Made by a program: the position numbers and the translations under genes. A DNA stretch of 64,000 nucleotides from Alitta virens (Eukaryota; Annelida; Polychaeta; Phyllodocida; Nereididae). The stretch is taken from assembly GCA_932294295.1 (NCBI GenBank), contig OW028585.1, positions 26,784,177-26,848,176 of the forward strand. Reading direction: 5' to 3'. The stretch's first letter is position 1. Each line of letters starts with the position of its first letter. This document shows positions 22,001-33,832 of the stretch, one piece after another. The notes under the pieces were generated by a model. That model worked only from the letters and a program-made list of their open reading frames with translations. It was not told where the DNA came from and ran no database searches.

Positions 22001-25000
22001 ATTCTTTGGCCCATCGACTTTTGAATGATACCGAACCTATAAAAAAATCTAAAATCACTATTAAACTTGAAAATGGAGCCAAAATAATAGTTTTGGACCA
22101 TATACCTGAAGTAGAATTGAGGCAGCCTCCTCTTCAGAAAAATGTTCCCAAACTCCGTGCGATGCCAAAATCAGAAACTGGGCGTACTGGTCGATTTTGA
22201 CAGTGGCTGTGTGTGGTCGTGGAATGACGCATTTCCTTAGCAACGGGTCGCCGTGGTTACCAAGTCCTCTTGTGGCAGTAAGAACACCATTGATCTTGAC
22301 CTCTTGTTTGGAGAGGCTAATTTTTCCCCCTGGATAAAATACAATGTTCGTTTTTAGATTATATGGGGCTGACAATTCCGACTCTCAGTACCACATGTTC
22401 TGACTTATATTAGCAATATATTACTAAAAAAATACTGGGTGATATCAAAGCACTTGGACATATTAATATACGAAAGTAATTTCATATCAAGGCAGCAATT
22501 CTTATCGTTCAGGTAGACCTAATGTCGATTGCTGAGGCTCTGCCGGTTTAAGAACATTTACTGGAGCACATTACACATGGTTATAATTTACTCATCCAAT
22601 CATTGAATGGTGCTTCACACAAATAATTACTTCAGAAAGCAGAAGAGACAATTATCTTTCAAGAGCATATTCTGCATAACAATGGTGCTTAAGTCATTGG
22701 CCAGGTCATAAGCAACATCAAATTGGAGGTGCCTTGTAATCAGTGTCCATGATAAGGCAAGTTAAAGATCCCACCCATGGGGTAAATGTAACATGGTGTG
22801 GACTCCAAACCTTATCATCTAATCATTACGTCTTCCTCAGACAGCTGGTCAAATCAGTTGACTAGCTATACCCTGTCCACTACAACACTGACAGCCTGGT
22901 TTGCCAGAGTTTCAGACCAGTTGCAATACAATACAATACAATACAATACAATACAATACAATGTGCTACGTTTATCAACAGATGGAGCTATCATGCAGTA
23001 ACTGGTTCCAAAGCATTGTTTAATGATGTCATCAATATGACATCATTAACTGCACTGAAAGACCCCATTGTTTGATTAAGTCATCAACAATTGTTTGGGC
23101 GCAGTTACTGATAGCTCCCTCTGTTGGTAAATACTACCATTCTGACCTTCCTTCGAGACCCGTGCTGCTTCCTTCTCATTGGATGCTTCATGGAGTTGGG
23201 TGACAGAGTAGGCCTTGTTACCTCGGACTAAAACTCCTCGCACATTACCTAAAGAAAAATTAACAAAATTAAATCCCAAGAAACAACCTTACCAGTGACA
23301 AATTTTGATAATTTGATACCAGGTAATATTTATTGCATGATTTATATCATTCACAGAAATAACTATTCTCTTAAAAATAAATTCTAGTCATTTATTGTGT
23401 CAAAAAGGCAATAATATATAGGTAAGCCTGTCACACTGCTCATAAAAAACATCACATATAATCATGAAATCATGAATTAAAAACTTATTATAAACATTAC
23501 CTTATACGAGTCAAGCCATAAAAAATGCTTATTTCTTAAATCTCATTACACCCTATCTAGCTCACATGTATAATATATCAAAATGCAAGTTTTTGAAGGT
23601 CGGGCAAAAAAATTCAATTTCACAAAAAAAAATTTAATTCTTTGAACAAAAATTCTGTCTCATAAAATGTACATTACCCGCATTAGCGATGTATATGTTG
23701 CCTAAATGTCCCAGTTTGACAACGGATGGTTCGTTTTTATCATGGTCTCCTTTCTCAGACGCTCGTTCAGTTGTCTCATTCGACTCTCCTTCATTAGGCC
23801 TTTGTTTGTCACCTTTAAAACCAGTAAATACATAGTTAAACTTCACCATTAAAAGCATCCTTGAGTTAAAACTAACGTTCATTAAAAAATGATACATATT
23901 CTATATATGATTTCCATTTTTCAGCTTGTCCAAGTTACAAAATTTATTATACAGAGGAGTCGTGTGCTCTAACTCAATAAGCAACATCATAGACCAGGGG
24001 CTGATTTAGAGGGGGTTCCTGACGCCCCCCCCCCCCTTTGCCCTGGCAAAAATGCCCCTGGACCCCCCCCCCCCCCAGCAGGACATTGCACCTTCGCTGC
24101 TCGTACAAGTCCTATGCCTGACCTCCCCCCCTTTCCAAAAACCCTAGATCTGCCCCTGATAGACTGCAATTGCATGTTTATAAACCTCTGGTAAACAACA
24201 GATAAAAGATATATTTTTGCTCTGGAGACACTATTTTGGTCTCAAGAGAAGTTCCTCAAAAATTATCATTCCAATCAGCTGTGTTCGTAATATAATAAAT
24301 ATCACTTAAATTCATATGGATTGTTGTTAAATTAATAAAATTACTTCAGCAGCGCTTTTTGTCAAATTTTCCAATTCTTATTTGGTATGCCAGTCATTAA
24401 ATTAACTTCTCTTTTAGGCCCACTTCACAATTGAGGTCAATGGCTGCAAGGATGACGTTCATTGTATAACATTCTCATACATACCGTCACCCGTTTCAGT
24501 CTCTTTATTGTCTTCAGATTCTGACTTTCTGTCCGTTGTTGACTGTAAATTGTCACGTAGAACACAGCACAATGTAGAACACCCGCTCCAGCGCACTCTC
24601 GAATATTCTTCTTTGCCCCACGAAAGTAACAAGTCCATGAAATAGTGGGCTCGCATCAAACTTTCCTTCATTTTATCATTGAAGGTTTCTTCATTTTCCT
24701 GAGTTCCTCCCTTTTTGTTTTTCTTGTAATTTTTCATTATTCTGTCCACCTGTAATATAATCAAATAACATGTACAATGTATAGATATATATATAGATCT
24801 GCATTTTCTATTGCTGTTAACATGACCCATTAAAATGATAAAATTCACTGTCTAACTCCAGCACTCTGTCGGATTGTTAGCCTTATGCATTCACAACTCA
24901 TGTGGCAGATTCCCAGCACCAACTCTCCACAAGTAGAAAGGAAAAACTACACTCAGTTTTAAAAATCAAACTCACCTTCGCACCGTAATCCGCCACAATT

Positions 25001-26852
25001 TTGTTCAACATTACTGACGATTCGTCTTGGAACATTTCCTCGTCTCCATGGTAACTGACCGAATGACTGTGGATCTCGCAAAAGTCGAGGTCATTCTGAA
25101 GGTCATTTTGAAGGTCATTTATATCATTATCATTGCAGAGACACACCGTATCGGGATCAAATCTGGCCATCTCCATCAAAAGTATATGATGCAATTCACT
25201 CGCGGTCAACTCCGCAGCAAAATGACCGTGATGTCCATCATAGAGTCCGAAAAAACATTTGTGAATGTCGTTTCCGAAACGGTCTTGGAATACTTTTGTG
25301 TCTTCCATCGCTCGCTTCCATCGGTGGTTTCCATGACTACAGATGCCAACAGCTATGGCGCAATCCGTGCTACAAGACAATCCAACTCCCTGCACCGAAA
25401 TGTCCACCTCCTCTTTAATATGGCGATAACTTTCGTAAGTGTCCTCCAAGTCTGACTTCAAGAACTCATAGGCTTCGTTAATTCTCTGCAAATCTAAATT
25501 ATCGATGGCACTCTCTTTGCTCTTTGCTTTTAATTGTCGAATGAGACTTTTCCTCCTGATGATCAGCTTTTCCAAGTTTTCAGGTTTCAAATCTTTTTTA
25601 TATTTCATGATCTGAAATTGGATTCCTTTAATTAGCTAACATCACAAAAATACTTCAATGTTTAACTAGCAAGAGACATACATGTAACATATGCAATTGA
25701 TACAATCCCTTGCTAACCATGGATAAATAAGAGGATCCCCCCCCCCCCCACAGCCAAGCGCTAGGGGATGGGGATTCTGCTGCAGCTATCTGGGTTCCAG
25801 GTTTGCTATCTACAATCTACTATATCCAACAACCGCTTGCGATTTTGACGTACACTTTAAGTCACCAATCGCGCAGGGCCTATTTAAATATACCAGCTGT
25901 GAGCGGGGCTTGAACTGCCTTGCCCCAGAAACCCCACAATCATGCAGGTCACAGCTCCCAGAAAATATGAACTGCATTAAAGAATAGATTGTCACCTCTA
26001 CCAGTTGTGCTAAAAGGGATTCCCCTGCAAAGTGCGGTGAGATAGCATGAGTGGTGCTAGTAGCTACCCAGGTTTTGCTACAGATCAACGCTCCTGAAAA
26101 CTACCAATGTTTGTTTCAGTGCACACTTGCCTAAATATCTACCAGCAACTTATAAATTTTAGTGTGACAAAGAAAATAATCATATTGCATAAATATTTAG
26201 TATTTTGACCTTAAAGGAGCACAAACAATTTTTTTTTCAAAATTATTCAATCAATTTCACCTGTAAGCATTTGTGGTAGTACCGATGGTCTAAAAGATTC
26301 TGAACATCAACGTAACCATCGCATTCTTTGCAGAACAGGGAAATGTCGGGAATGACGAAGGGTAGTTCTTCAGGAGCTAGCGATTCTGGAGAACCTGTAA
26401 AATATAAGTTGACATTAGCAGATATGGATATTGTGCAATTACAATGTAGTCGTGCATGTATTAGGCCTAAATCTTGCAAAAGTTAAATTTGCCTAAGTTT
26501 GCACAACTCGAACCATTTCGAAGGACCATTGACAATCTATTCCGTATATATACACATTCTGTATATATAGGAATCTTTGTATTAAAAGTTGAAACTTTGC
26601 CTAACTCGAATAAAATCCTCATTTCAATTTAACTTACGTATACAAGGTTTACTGCACTTTAATTTTTTTCAGACAAATAACAAATTCATAGAAATTGATA
26701 AGGAATTATTTGTGTCCATATTTATCAAACATAATTGTCCTACCTGTAGAAGCGCGTAATGTGGCATCATTGTCGGTAGTATTGTGGAACGACCGTGGTT
26801 CTATCAATATCGGTGATGCCTTAGTGTCTTCCTTCGTAGATTGTTTATCCAT
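19077..26852 (-). CDS. PP2D1-like: PP2C-like domain protein (PP2D1-like), probable pseudophosphatase, copy B
   Basis: Exons 26852-26744, 26394-26261, 25611-24976, 24749-24485, 23812-23678, 23248-23147, 22329-22106, 20299-20222, 19638-19484 and 19338-19077 join without a break into 699 aa. All splice borders match copy A. Exon 3 is 9 bp longer (SDLEDTYES against SDTYES). The split codon between exons 5 and 6 gives Gly, restoring the canonical ANAG of PP2C proteins, where copy A has Ser. The Asp expected next is still Asn, and ASHGVWE still has His for Asp. Other differences from A include NLDLQR in exon 3, KKGGTQ in exon 4 and DKQRPNE with VVKLGHLG in exon 5. The reading frame is open in every exon despite about a dozen amino-acid changes, so the copy is probably functional or very young. 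Confidence 0.82.
21405..21655 (-). mobile_element. SINE copy without tRNA head, intron 7 of copy B
   Basis: GATA-type tail at about 21405-21430 followed by the SINE body. Only one copy is present here, against two in unit A. Confidence 0.65.
22690..22962 (+). mobile_element. SINE-related repeat with (CAATA)n tail, copy B intron 6
   Basis: Counterpart of 4430-4727. The pentanucleotide tail is the shortest of the three at 39 bp (22924-22962). Confidence 0.55.
23995..24158. mobile_element. Short hAT-like MITE in intron 4, copy B
   Basis: 164 bp from CAGGGGCTGATTTAG to CTAGATCTGCCCCTG, flanked by ATAGAC on both sides. Its C tracts are shorter than in unit A. Confidence 0.55.
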
Positions 26853-29598
26853 AGCTGGCTATTAAAAATAAAGGATTTTGAAAGAACAAGCAAAGGATTT
26901 AAACGGAGTTGCAAATTAATGACAATGAATAAATATCACAGCCAAAAATTGATTTAACAGATCACTATTGATATATTTTTTAGGCCAGTCTTTAAGTTAG
27001 AAGTGAAAAATAAATAAAGTTTGCTAAATTAAATTTACGAAACATGCCAACACACCTGATCAAGTATGAGCCTTTCTCATTCCTCACCTCTCCAGTGAGT
27101 TGAAATTACCCGCAGCAGTGCTGTTCAAGCTCTATGAACGAGGTTAAGCGGAGTAAACAATTTCACAAGGGTTTGAATCCACAACATCACATAATTTTGC
27201 CTTTAGCAAATGGACAGCTTGACCATTAGACCACATTCTTAGAACACAGCATAACCCTGTTCTAAACTTCTGACTCAAACTGCAGCAGAACTACTTTATT
27301 GAAGTATAATATTAATCTTACTAACCTTTAATCACAGTCTATGCATGATATTATCAGAAAAATCACAGCAATGTTGTCACAGGTTGCTTAGCTACCACAA
27401 CACCACCTGGTGGAAATCAGCTATTAAAAGAAATCACTATTTTCATTGCATTTATCACTGTAGTCTATTGTCATGTCATTATTAAACTTAATAATCAATG
27501 GTTATAATTATGGAATTGTATATATGATTATACATAAAACCTAAATATGCTCTAGGCATAAAATAATAGTAGGAGGTCTTTGATGGCATGAAATATTTGT
27601 AAAGATGCAAACCCTTCAATTATCTACCAGAGGCAGATGTAATGATGAGATAAAGCTTCAAAGTGTAACACATTTAACCCATCAGCAAAAATTGTCATCT
27701 ATATATATGTATTAGTCAACGTTTAATAGTCTTTAATTCAGTGGGACATAAGTCTTTCCTCTCCTCTTATTAGTATGTCATAACTAACTGATTCCATAAA
27801 TATAATTTTCTCAGTCAAATATACATTAAAATGCACTTAAAATACTGCTGGTACAGGATGCACTTTGCTTCAGCCAATCGGGAGTCAAGGACGGGAATTC
27901 TTTCAGCCAATTGAATAGCAGTAGTCTTCCGTAGCCACCTGGTGGAAAAACAGAGAACCTTCCATGAAAATCCACTATTTAATACTTGTCCCAGCACAGA
28001 CATTGGCTGCAGGGTACAGCATCACTGGCAGTTCCAGGGGGGGGGGGGGGGGCCCGTACCAGCCTTAATTTCTATAATGGCGCACTACAAAGTGACTCAG
28101 ATACACCTCATCCGCCAGTGCTAAGCATCATGTTGCCAACATCAGTCAGGGTCGAATGGATTATTCAAAACAAACATCCGTATGATTATTGGTAATTTTC
28201 AATATATATTTCAATATAAATACAGGACTATATATCATTTATATAAAAACTAACATATATTTTCTACAGATAAGTACACGCTCTTGTATATATATGTTTT
28301 CATACTATCAAGCAGAACATAAAACAAAATGAACATAACTTTCTTATAAATCAATGTAACGTTTCTGGCTGGGTATTAACCACCTTGGAAACTTAATTAA
28401 GTCAAGCAAGTCTGTGTTTTATTTTAACATTCCAGAGATAGTTGGTGCACCACCTTAAATTTATTTTCCGAGGTGCTCAAAATCTAAGATGCTCGCTATG
28501 TTATTCATTCAGAAAGAATAAAGTGTTTATTTACAATCTCTGGCATACAATGTATCTATAGTAATCCTTACACAATAAAACATCAATAAAAATATAACTT
28601 CTGTCATATAAAAATATATCTTTTACATACATAAAGTTTCCTGTACAGCAGAAGTCACCATCTACATTCCTCTTACTCAGATGGTGAGGTGATCGACATT
28701 ATATGAAAACATGTGTTAAAAATGTACTCTTCAGCAGTGTTTACAGGGATTGAAATAAGTCGAGAAAAATCGTTTAGGCTATGTGGAGGTTACCATAAAT
28801 CTTTCAAACGGATGGACTGCCTTAACAACAAATTATTTGGTCACAACACTTGTGGTTAGGGGCGGTGACCACATCAATATTTATGGTAACCGGTAGACCC
28901 ATAAGCAGCAGCATTTAGCAGCAAAAGTTAGTGATATTTTGTTCATTTAGTCCACTTCTGGTTCAGAAGCAGCATAATTTGAAAAAAACCAGCACTAGTC
29001 ATGAAATTACGACTTGGTGAAGTTAGCAGCAACATTTTGGCAGAGTCAGTCAGAATTTGAAATTCAACTGGCTTACAGGTCTAGTAACGGGAAAGCGGGT
29101 TACCATTGTTGAACCTTATTTCGATCCCTGTATTTAGATCTAACATCTGCATAGAGCTTAGTAGCGGACATCGAATGCTGCCGACTCCATCAATTTATGT
29201 CCACAACGCTTTGTTTGTACTAATCACCACGATTATGTCAGTGAATTATACACTGTTCCACGCAAATTGTGATCAGAAACATGTACATTGTACATCTACA
29301 TATAGGGACTGATGGTTCGGTCTACATTGTACCCAAACATGCTGCAGACCTACAAACACCTGTAGTTCATCACTTAAATCACTATTGATGGGTATTACAA
29401 ATACAAACATGTGAGCTTTTGTTGTGAGCTAGACCAGCTCATCTAAGATTTGTATCTTCGGCTTTGATTATAACTCACGACCTGAAATGTTGATCAATTA
29501 AAGCGAACATTGTCATAGGTATTAGTCAGCATTTTGTGACACAAGTAATGGAACATCAAGCATTTTGAAATCAGATAATATTTATGACAGTAATGATA
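26853..29598. other. Intergenic stretch between PP2D1-like and BTB genes, unit B
   Basis: Same content as 8615-11358: a SINE remnant at about 27058-27241, a G homopolymer at about 28037-28052 and a palindrome at 28788-28891. No gene is seen. Confidence 0.6.
28788..28891. repeat. 104-bp palindrome, unit B
   Basis: Same paired ends as 10548-10651 (GGTTACCATAAAT and its complement). Confidence 0.7.
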
Positions 29599-31797
29599 TT
29601 AGTAAGACCATTTGCAAACCTTGTTTAACTGAGTTCTCATCTGTAAGAATTCTGTCATTATCTTGCTTACATTTTTAGTTTTTGCAGTTTTTTGCCAAGC
29701 ATGAAATTCATCATGGAGCTTGTGGCGAATGTCTTTATTCCCATCATTTGCTGGAGTTAGTATAGTACTACTGTTTGCCAAATCAGCATAGCACTGCAAA
29801 ACAATTCGGTAGGAAAGCAAAGCAGATCCAGTTTCAGCTTCGTCTGAACAGTCTTTCATGTGGTTCATCAATGAATTGAAGTCACAGTGTTGTTTGTCTT
29901 TCAGGTTATAAAGCACCTTCTGATTGCACAATTGCTCCATGTCAGCAACTGGAGTTCTGTAAAAGCTCTCTTCACAACGGAATTTGTTAGAGAAAGGACA
30001 TTCAATGCCTTCATCGTCAAAAACTGTAATCTTCTGAAAAACTTGTTTTATTTCCCTGTCAGTCAAAAACCCATCAATTGTTGAGACTGCATTTGCAAAA
30101 TCTTGTGTGGTCATGGTTGGGAATCGTATTTTGTACAAGGCATCTCCTATAATGTGTCTCATGTTGGCACCATTTCTGGAAATTTTGGCATCATTGCATT
30201 TCCCATTCAGCCATAGTTGTATATTTCGGAAAATGTTAATTTCTAATACATTGGTAGAACCAACATCAAGGAAAGTAGAAAGAGCAGGCTGAGTCAACTT
30301 CTTGAATGAACCAGTTTTCAATACCTCTTGAGTTTGCTTTGAAAATATATCCAGACACTTTTCTTTAATTGCCTCAGAGTTGAAGTTAATGGCTTCTTCC
30401 ATAAAGGCACAGACATTCTCTATTCCAATAGATTTAACGACGTGCTCCTCGCAAAGTTCAACCAAGTATTTCATCTCAAATTTTGTTGCAGAGAACAGGA
30501 GAATGATGACATTTTCATCTGATACAGGTACACCACTGTACATATACCTGTCAAAACAGAAACATTGATTTATAATTATAAATAATAGGTTGTAGAGACT
30601 CTGATCCCCTAATCGTTCCCCCTTCACCTACATCGATCCTTGGCCCTCGTGCAGTAGCACGTCACGATAACAAAATTTCATGTCCTCAAATTTCCCCATG
30701 TTTCTATGTCTCAATACTACAATGTACTGGCTCTGAAGCTTAGTCAGCTTATGTGGCCAGCTGTCAGAGGCAGACGTAATGATGAGATGATGAGGTTGGA
30801 TCCACACCATGGATGTTAAAAATTTACCCCATTGCTGGGGTCTTACTTGCCTTAGCAAAGCCATTGCGTAAAACACTATGCTAATTTACCCTCTTGTGTG
30901 ACTGACATTCAGCTGAGATATAGCTCATGAAGAGTGCCCGGGCCAGCAATAAAACCCTTCAATCTCTTGGAGAGCTAGACCCCCACCCCCATGGAAGTTT
31001 AAATGTGTGTCTGATTACCAAATATATTTCCTTCAGTTTCACAATAAATTCTCCCAAGTTTTTCCTAAATTTATGTCCTGATTTACCGCCATTTTCTGAG
31101 TTTCCCTGTCAGGAAAAAACTGAGACTTTTCCAGGATTTCCCGATTTAAAAACACAGGGAATCCTGCAGTTGTCACAAATATAGGCAAGTAAATAGTATT
31201 ACAGTAAAAAATAAACTGTGTATTAATTTACATATATATATATATGCTTTTATTGACACAGTAATATCATATATGATACATTTCTCAAAAATAACTGATA
31301 AAAACATGTACTAAGGCTACTTCTACTCACTATTTCTATTTGCAATATATATATACATGGTATAAAAGTTAAAGGTATACATTATCAATAGATTAACAGC
31401 AATTTCATTAACACCAACATTATATATGAATTGGCTAGGTTGGCTCAACAGTCACTTCATTAATAAATACAACCACGACAATCCAGAGACATCAACAGGT
31501 CTGCTGAGCACATTTTTACTACTTTGTATTGCCTATTTCAATTAGCCAAATGCACACGTACCTCAGAAGTGCCTGGAATGAATCATAGCTCATGTCTTCG
31601 ACGCAAATGGGCTCTTTTTCAGGAGACCAATCAGCCGATAAATCATACAGAGCTTGGCATTGCGTTTTCAGGACAACTCTGTGAGTTCCAATTACTTTTC
31701 CTTCGACGTTGAACTTGACATCGCAATCCTCTTGCATTTCAAAAGCTTGCGTCAAACCTTCAACTAGCATTTTCAAAACTGGGTCCTGTGCTGCCAT
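29599..31797 (-). CDS. BTB-BACK domain protein (BTBD1/2/3/6-related), copy B
   Basis: Exons 31797-31562 and 30547-29599 join in frame into 394 aa. The donor is GTACGTG rather than the GTATGTG of copy A. This is the most divergent of the three BTB copies. At the splice it reads LLRYMYSG instead of LLRFLYSG. In the tail it has ESFYRTPVADM, SLMNHMKDCSDEAETGSALL and NSSTILTPAND, where A and C have NSIYLTP, NIGIELL and NSNGITTP. The changes cluster in the C-terminal region after BACK, while the BTB half is almost unchanged. This fits a tail under weaker constraint or diverging selection. The LTR element is inserted 1035 bp upstream of its start codon, in divergent orientation, so this copy may have altered control. 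Confidence 0.85.
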
Positions 31798-32827
31798 GTG
31801 GAATCTTAAATGACTTGCAACAATCAATTAAGTTACCTGAAAAGCAAGCAGAAACACAAGAATTACTCGAGTGACACGCTAGAGAGCCATCACATTCAAA
31901 TCACCAACAACATTACAATCATCAAGTGGTGAAATGGGGGACTCTTAATTGGGTCCACAGAGCATATGCTGTTCCTCGACACATTTGTGATGTCACCAAT
32001 GCACTCAATGACCTGATTGTATGATCATGTCATCAAAAAAGGTTTTAAGGACCGGCTTTGAGCTCCTCCTGTTGGGGGATTACAGTAGTTTTCACCGAAG
32101 CTTTAATTAAATTGGAGACAGACCATACAAAGCACAGCAGGGCTCAACACTGATATGAGCTTTGTGAAGTGCCTGTCCCGACAGTGCCAATAGTCTTTTT
32201 CTATCGCCACTGCATACAGATATGCAGTAATATATACTGTGCATGCCATGGGTCCACTGGGGGTCAGTTTAAGGGCTTGTGGACCTTGAGGTTGTGGTGT
32301 TGGTATCTGGGATGTGAAACTTGTCAGCGTTAATAAACATTCTAAATGACCAGAATGATCGATACAATCTAAAGGATTTGGATCCGCCCCTGGTTGTTTT
32401 TATTAGCAAGTCTACTGTATATATATCTATGAGCTAAGTGGCTGCTCCGACGGCTTTGATATGTCACAGCCACGGTTCTGGCCTATCCGGAATAATTCAA
32501 CCTGCCTCGCCGATTCTACACCTTAAAATGAATCTTTTGACACTATTATTATGAGTTATCATTACATTCAGTCATTAAAATCTTTGCTGTAAGATCTGAA
32601 GCAAACAAGTCGATCGTTGCCGCCATTTCCATCACGTGATGTAAACAAACAAGCAGTAAATGCGGCAATTTAAAAAAATTAATTGCCTAACGAACTAGCA
32701 GTTTTAGCAAGAAAAGGTTTATTCTTCATACTAAACAAACATTAATTATTTAGTTTAGACTATTTAATAATTGAAATTCATGATTTTGGAAGAGAAAAGT
32801 CGAAGCAAGAGGTTTACTTTTTTGTTT
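31798..32827. other. Region upstream of BTB copy B, up to the LTR element
   Basis: Noncoding. It aligns throughout with 13564-14593 of unit A. It carries TCACGTGA at 32632-32639 and a GCCGCCATTTCC string just before it, a YY1-like motif where A and C have GCCACCATTTCC. Confidence 0.55.
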
Positions 32828-32831
32828 CTAC
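32828..32831. repeat. Left target-site duplication CTAC
   Basis: CTAC abuts the TG start of the 5' LTR and is repeated at 45575-45578 after the 3' LTR. It is single in units A and C. Confidence 0.93.
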
Positions 32832-33043
32832 TGTCATGTTAAAATATTAACTTAATATAAATATAGGTTCACAATGTTTTATAATTTCTATCATAAAATC
32901 ATAAATATTAATTATGTACATAGAAATGAAAGTCAAGCTTAATCTAAACAGTATAGTTACATTACTATAAGAATATTACAAGGACTCAGTGAACTTAATA
33001 GTGAGGTACATTTTTAGTACACAATATTAAGTTGCACCTTTGT

Positions 33044-33050
33044 TATATAA
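33044..33050 (+). promoter_or_regulatory. Candidate TATA box of the LTR
   Basis: TATATAA within the 5' LTR, about 210 bp from its start. It is the only good TATA match upstream of the poly(A) signal that sits at a plausible distance. It is repeated in the 3' LTR. Confidence 0.4.
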
Positions 33051-33312
33051 ATGTTAAGGTAGTCCTTTGTATACTACCAAGCAATGGTAGACCTTAATTA
33101 AAGGTTAAAGGCTCTAGGCCTGCAGATACTGCCTTCAACACACATGAGTGACCTTGGAGGCACCTATAGTAAAAGGTTTTGGTACAAGCCCTTGAGGGCA
33201 GCCAATAGTAAATAAGCTTGTATATGTACATTTGTGAATGGTCAGACATGCTGACAAAACCCTAGTGCATCCTGTGTTCTAAGGAGTTTGGTTCCTGTGA
33301 TGAACAGGCAAC

Positions 33313-33318
33313 AATAAA
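33313..33318 (+). terminator. LTR poly(A) signal
   Basis: AATAAA, 75 bp before the end of the 5' LTR. The functional copy would be the one in the 3' LTR at 45494-45499. Confidence 0.55.
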
Positions 33319-33393
33319 CAGAGGCCACCCTCTCTCTAGCAAAGCTCCAGACTTTGTCTTACATCCAAACTACATCCAAATTATAATACTACA

Positions 33394-33411
33394 TGGTGGA
33401 AAGTGGCTACA
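33394..33411 (+). promoter_or_regulatory. Primer-binding site region
   Basis: Starts TGG directly after the LTR end with no spacer, as expected for pairing with a tRNA 3' CCA end. The 18-mer begins TGGTGGAAAGTGG. I cannot match it to a particular tRNA by eye. Confidence 0.6.
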
Positions 33412-33832
33412 ACCTGCTAACAACCTAGCAGTCTACAATTTCTACACAGCACAGTCTGCCAATCTACACAACCAGCTGTCCTGATGCTTGAACTGCCAAC
33501 TCGGATTCCGGACTGTCTTCACTCCAGTTCCTGACCCAGGACCATCAATGTGTGGTGATACACTAGCATCCTACAGATCAACAATATCTCCAGTCAACAC
33601 AACACAACCATCAGAAACGCGGTAAAGTGGTCGTTTTATGTCCTCTGATAGGCTGGTTTACAATATTGTTTTCAGTTAGGCACACCATGCATTACATGTA
33701 AAAGGTTCCATTGTCTAGACAGTTTCCAAATTAGCCCAATAGTTTACTAAGCAGTTTTTTTACCAACTAGCAATTAATTTTCGCTCTCCGGTTTTTTTTG
33801 TTTCTACTAGAATATTTGTGCAAGTAGCAACA
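33394..33832 (+). other. Untranslated leader of the retroelement, with a possible intron
   Basis: 439 bp between the LTR and the gag ATG. It contains a donor-like CGCG|GTAAAGT (GT at 33622) and a strong acceptor-like GTTTTTTTTGTTTCTACTAG ending at 33810. Together they could remove 189 nt just before gag. The 33622 donor could also serve a spliced env message. Confidence 0.4.

Larger units (their letters stand above)
32832..33393 (+). repeat. 5' LTR, 562 bp
   Basis: Starts TGTCATG and ends ACTACA. It differs from the 3' LTR at two places: T in CATTTTTAG near 33014 and C in GGCCACCCT near 33328. Possible control signals are TATATAA at 33044-33050 and AATAAA at 33313-33318, about 263 bp apart, which would fit a U3-R-U5 layout. 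Confidence 0.96.
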
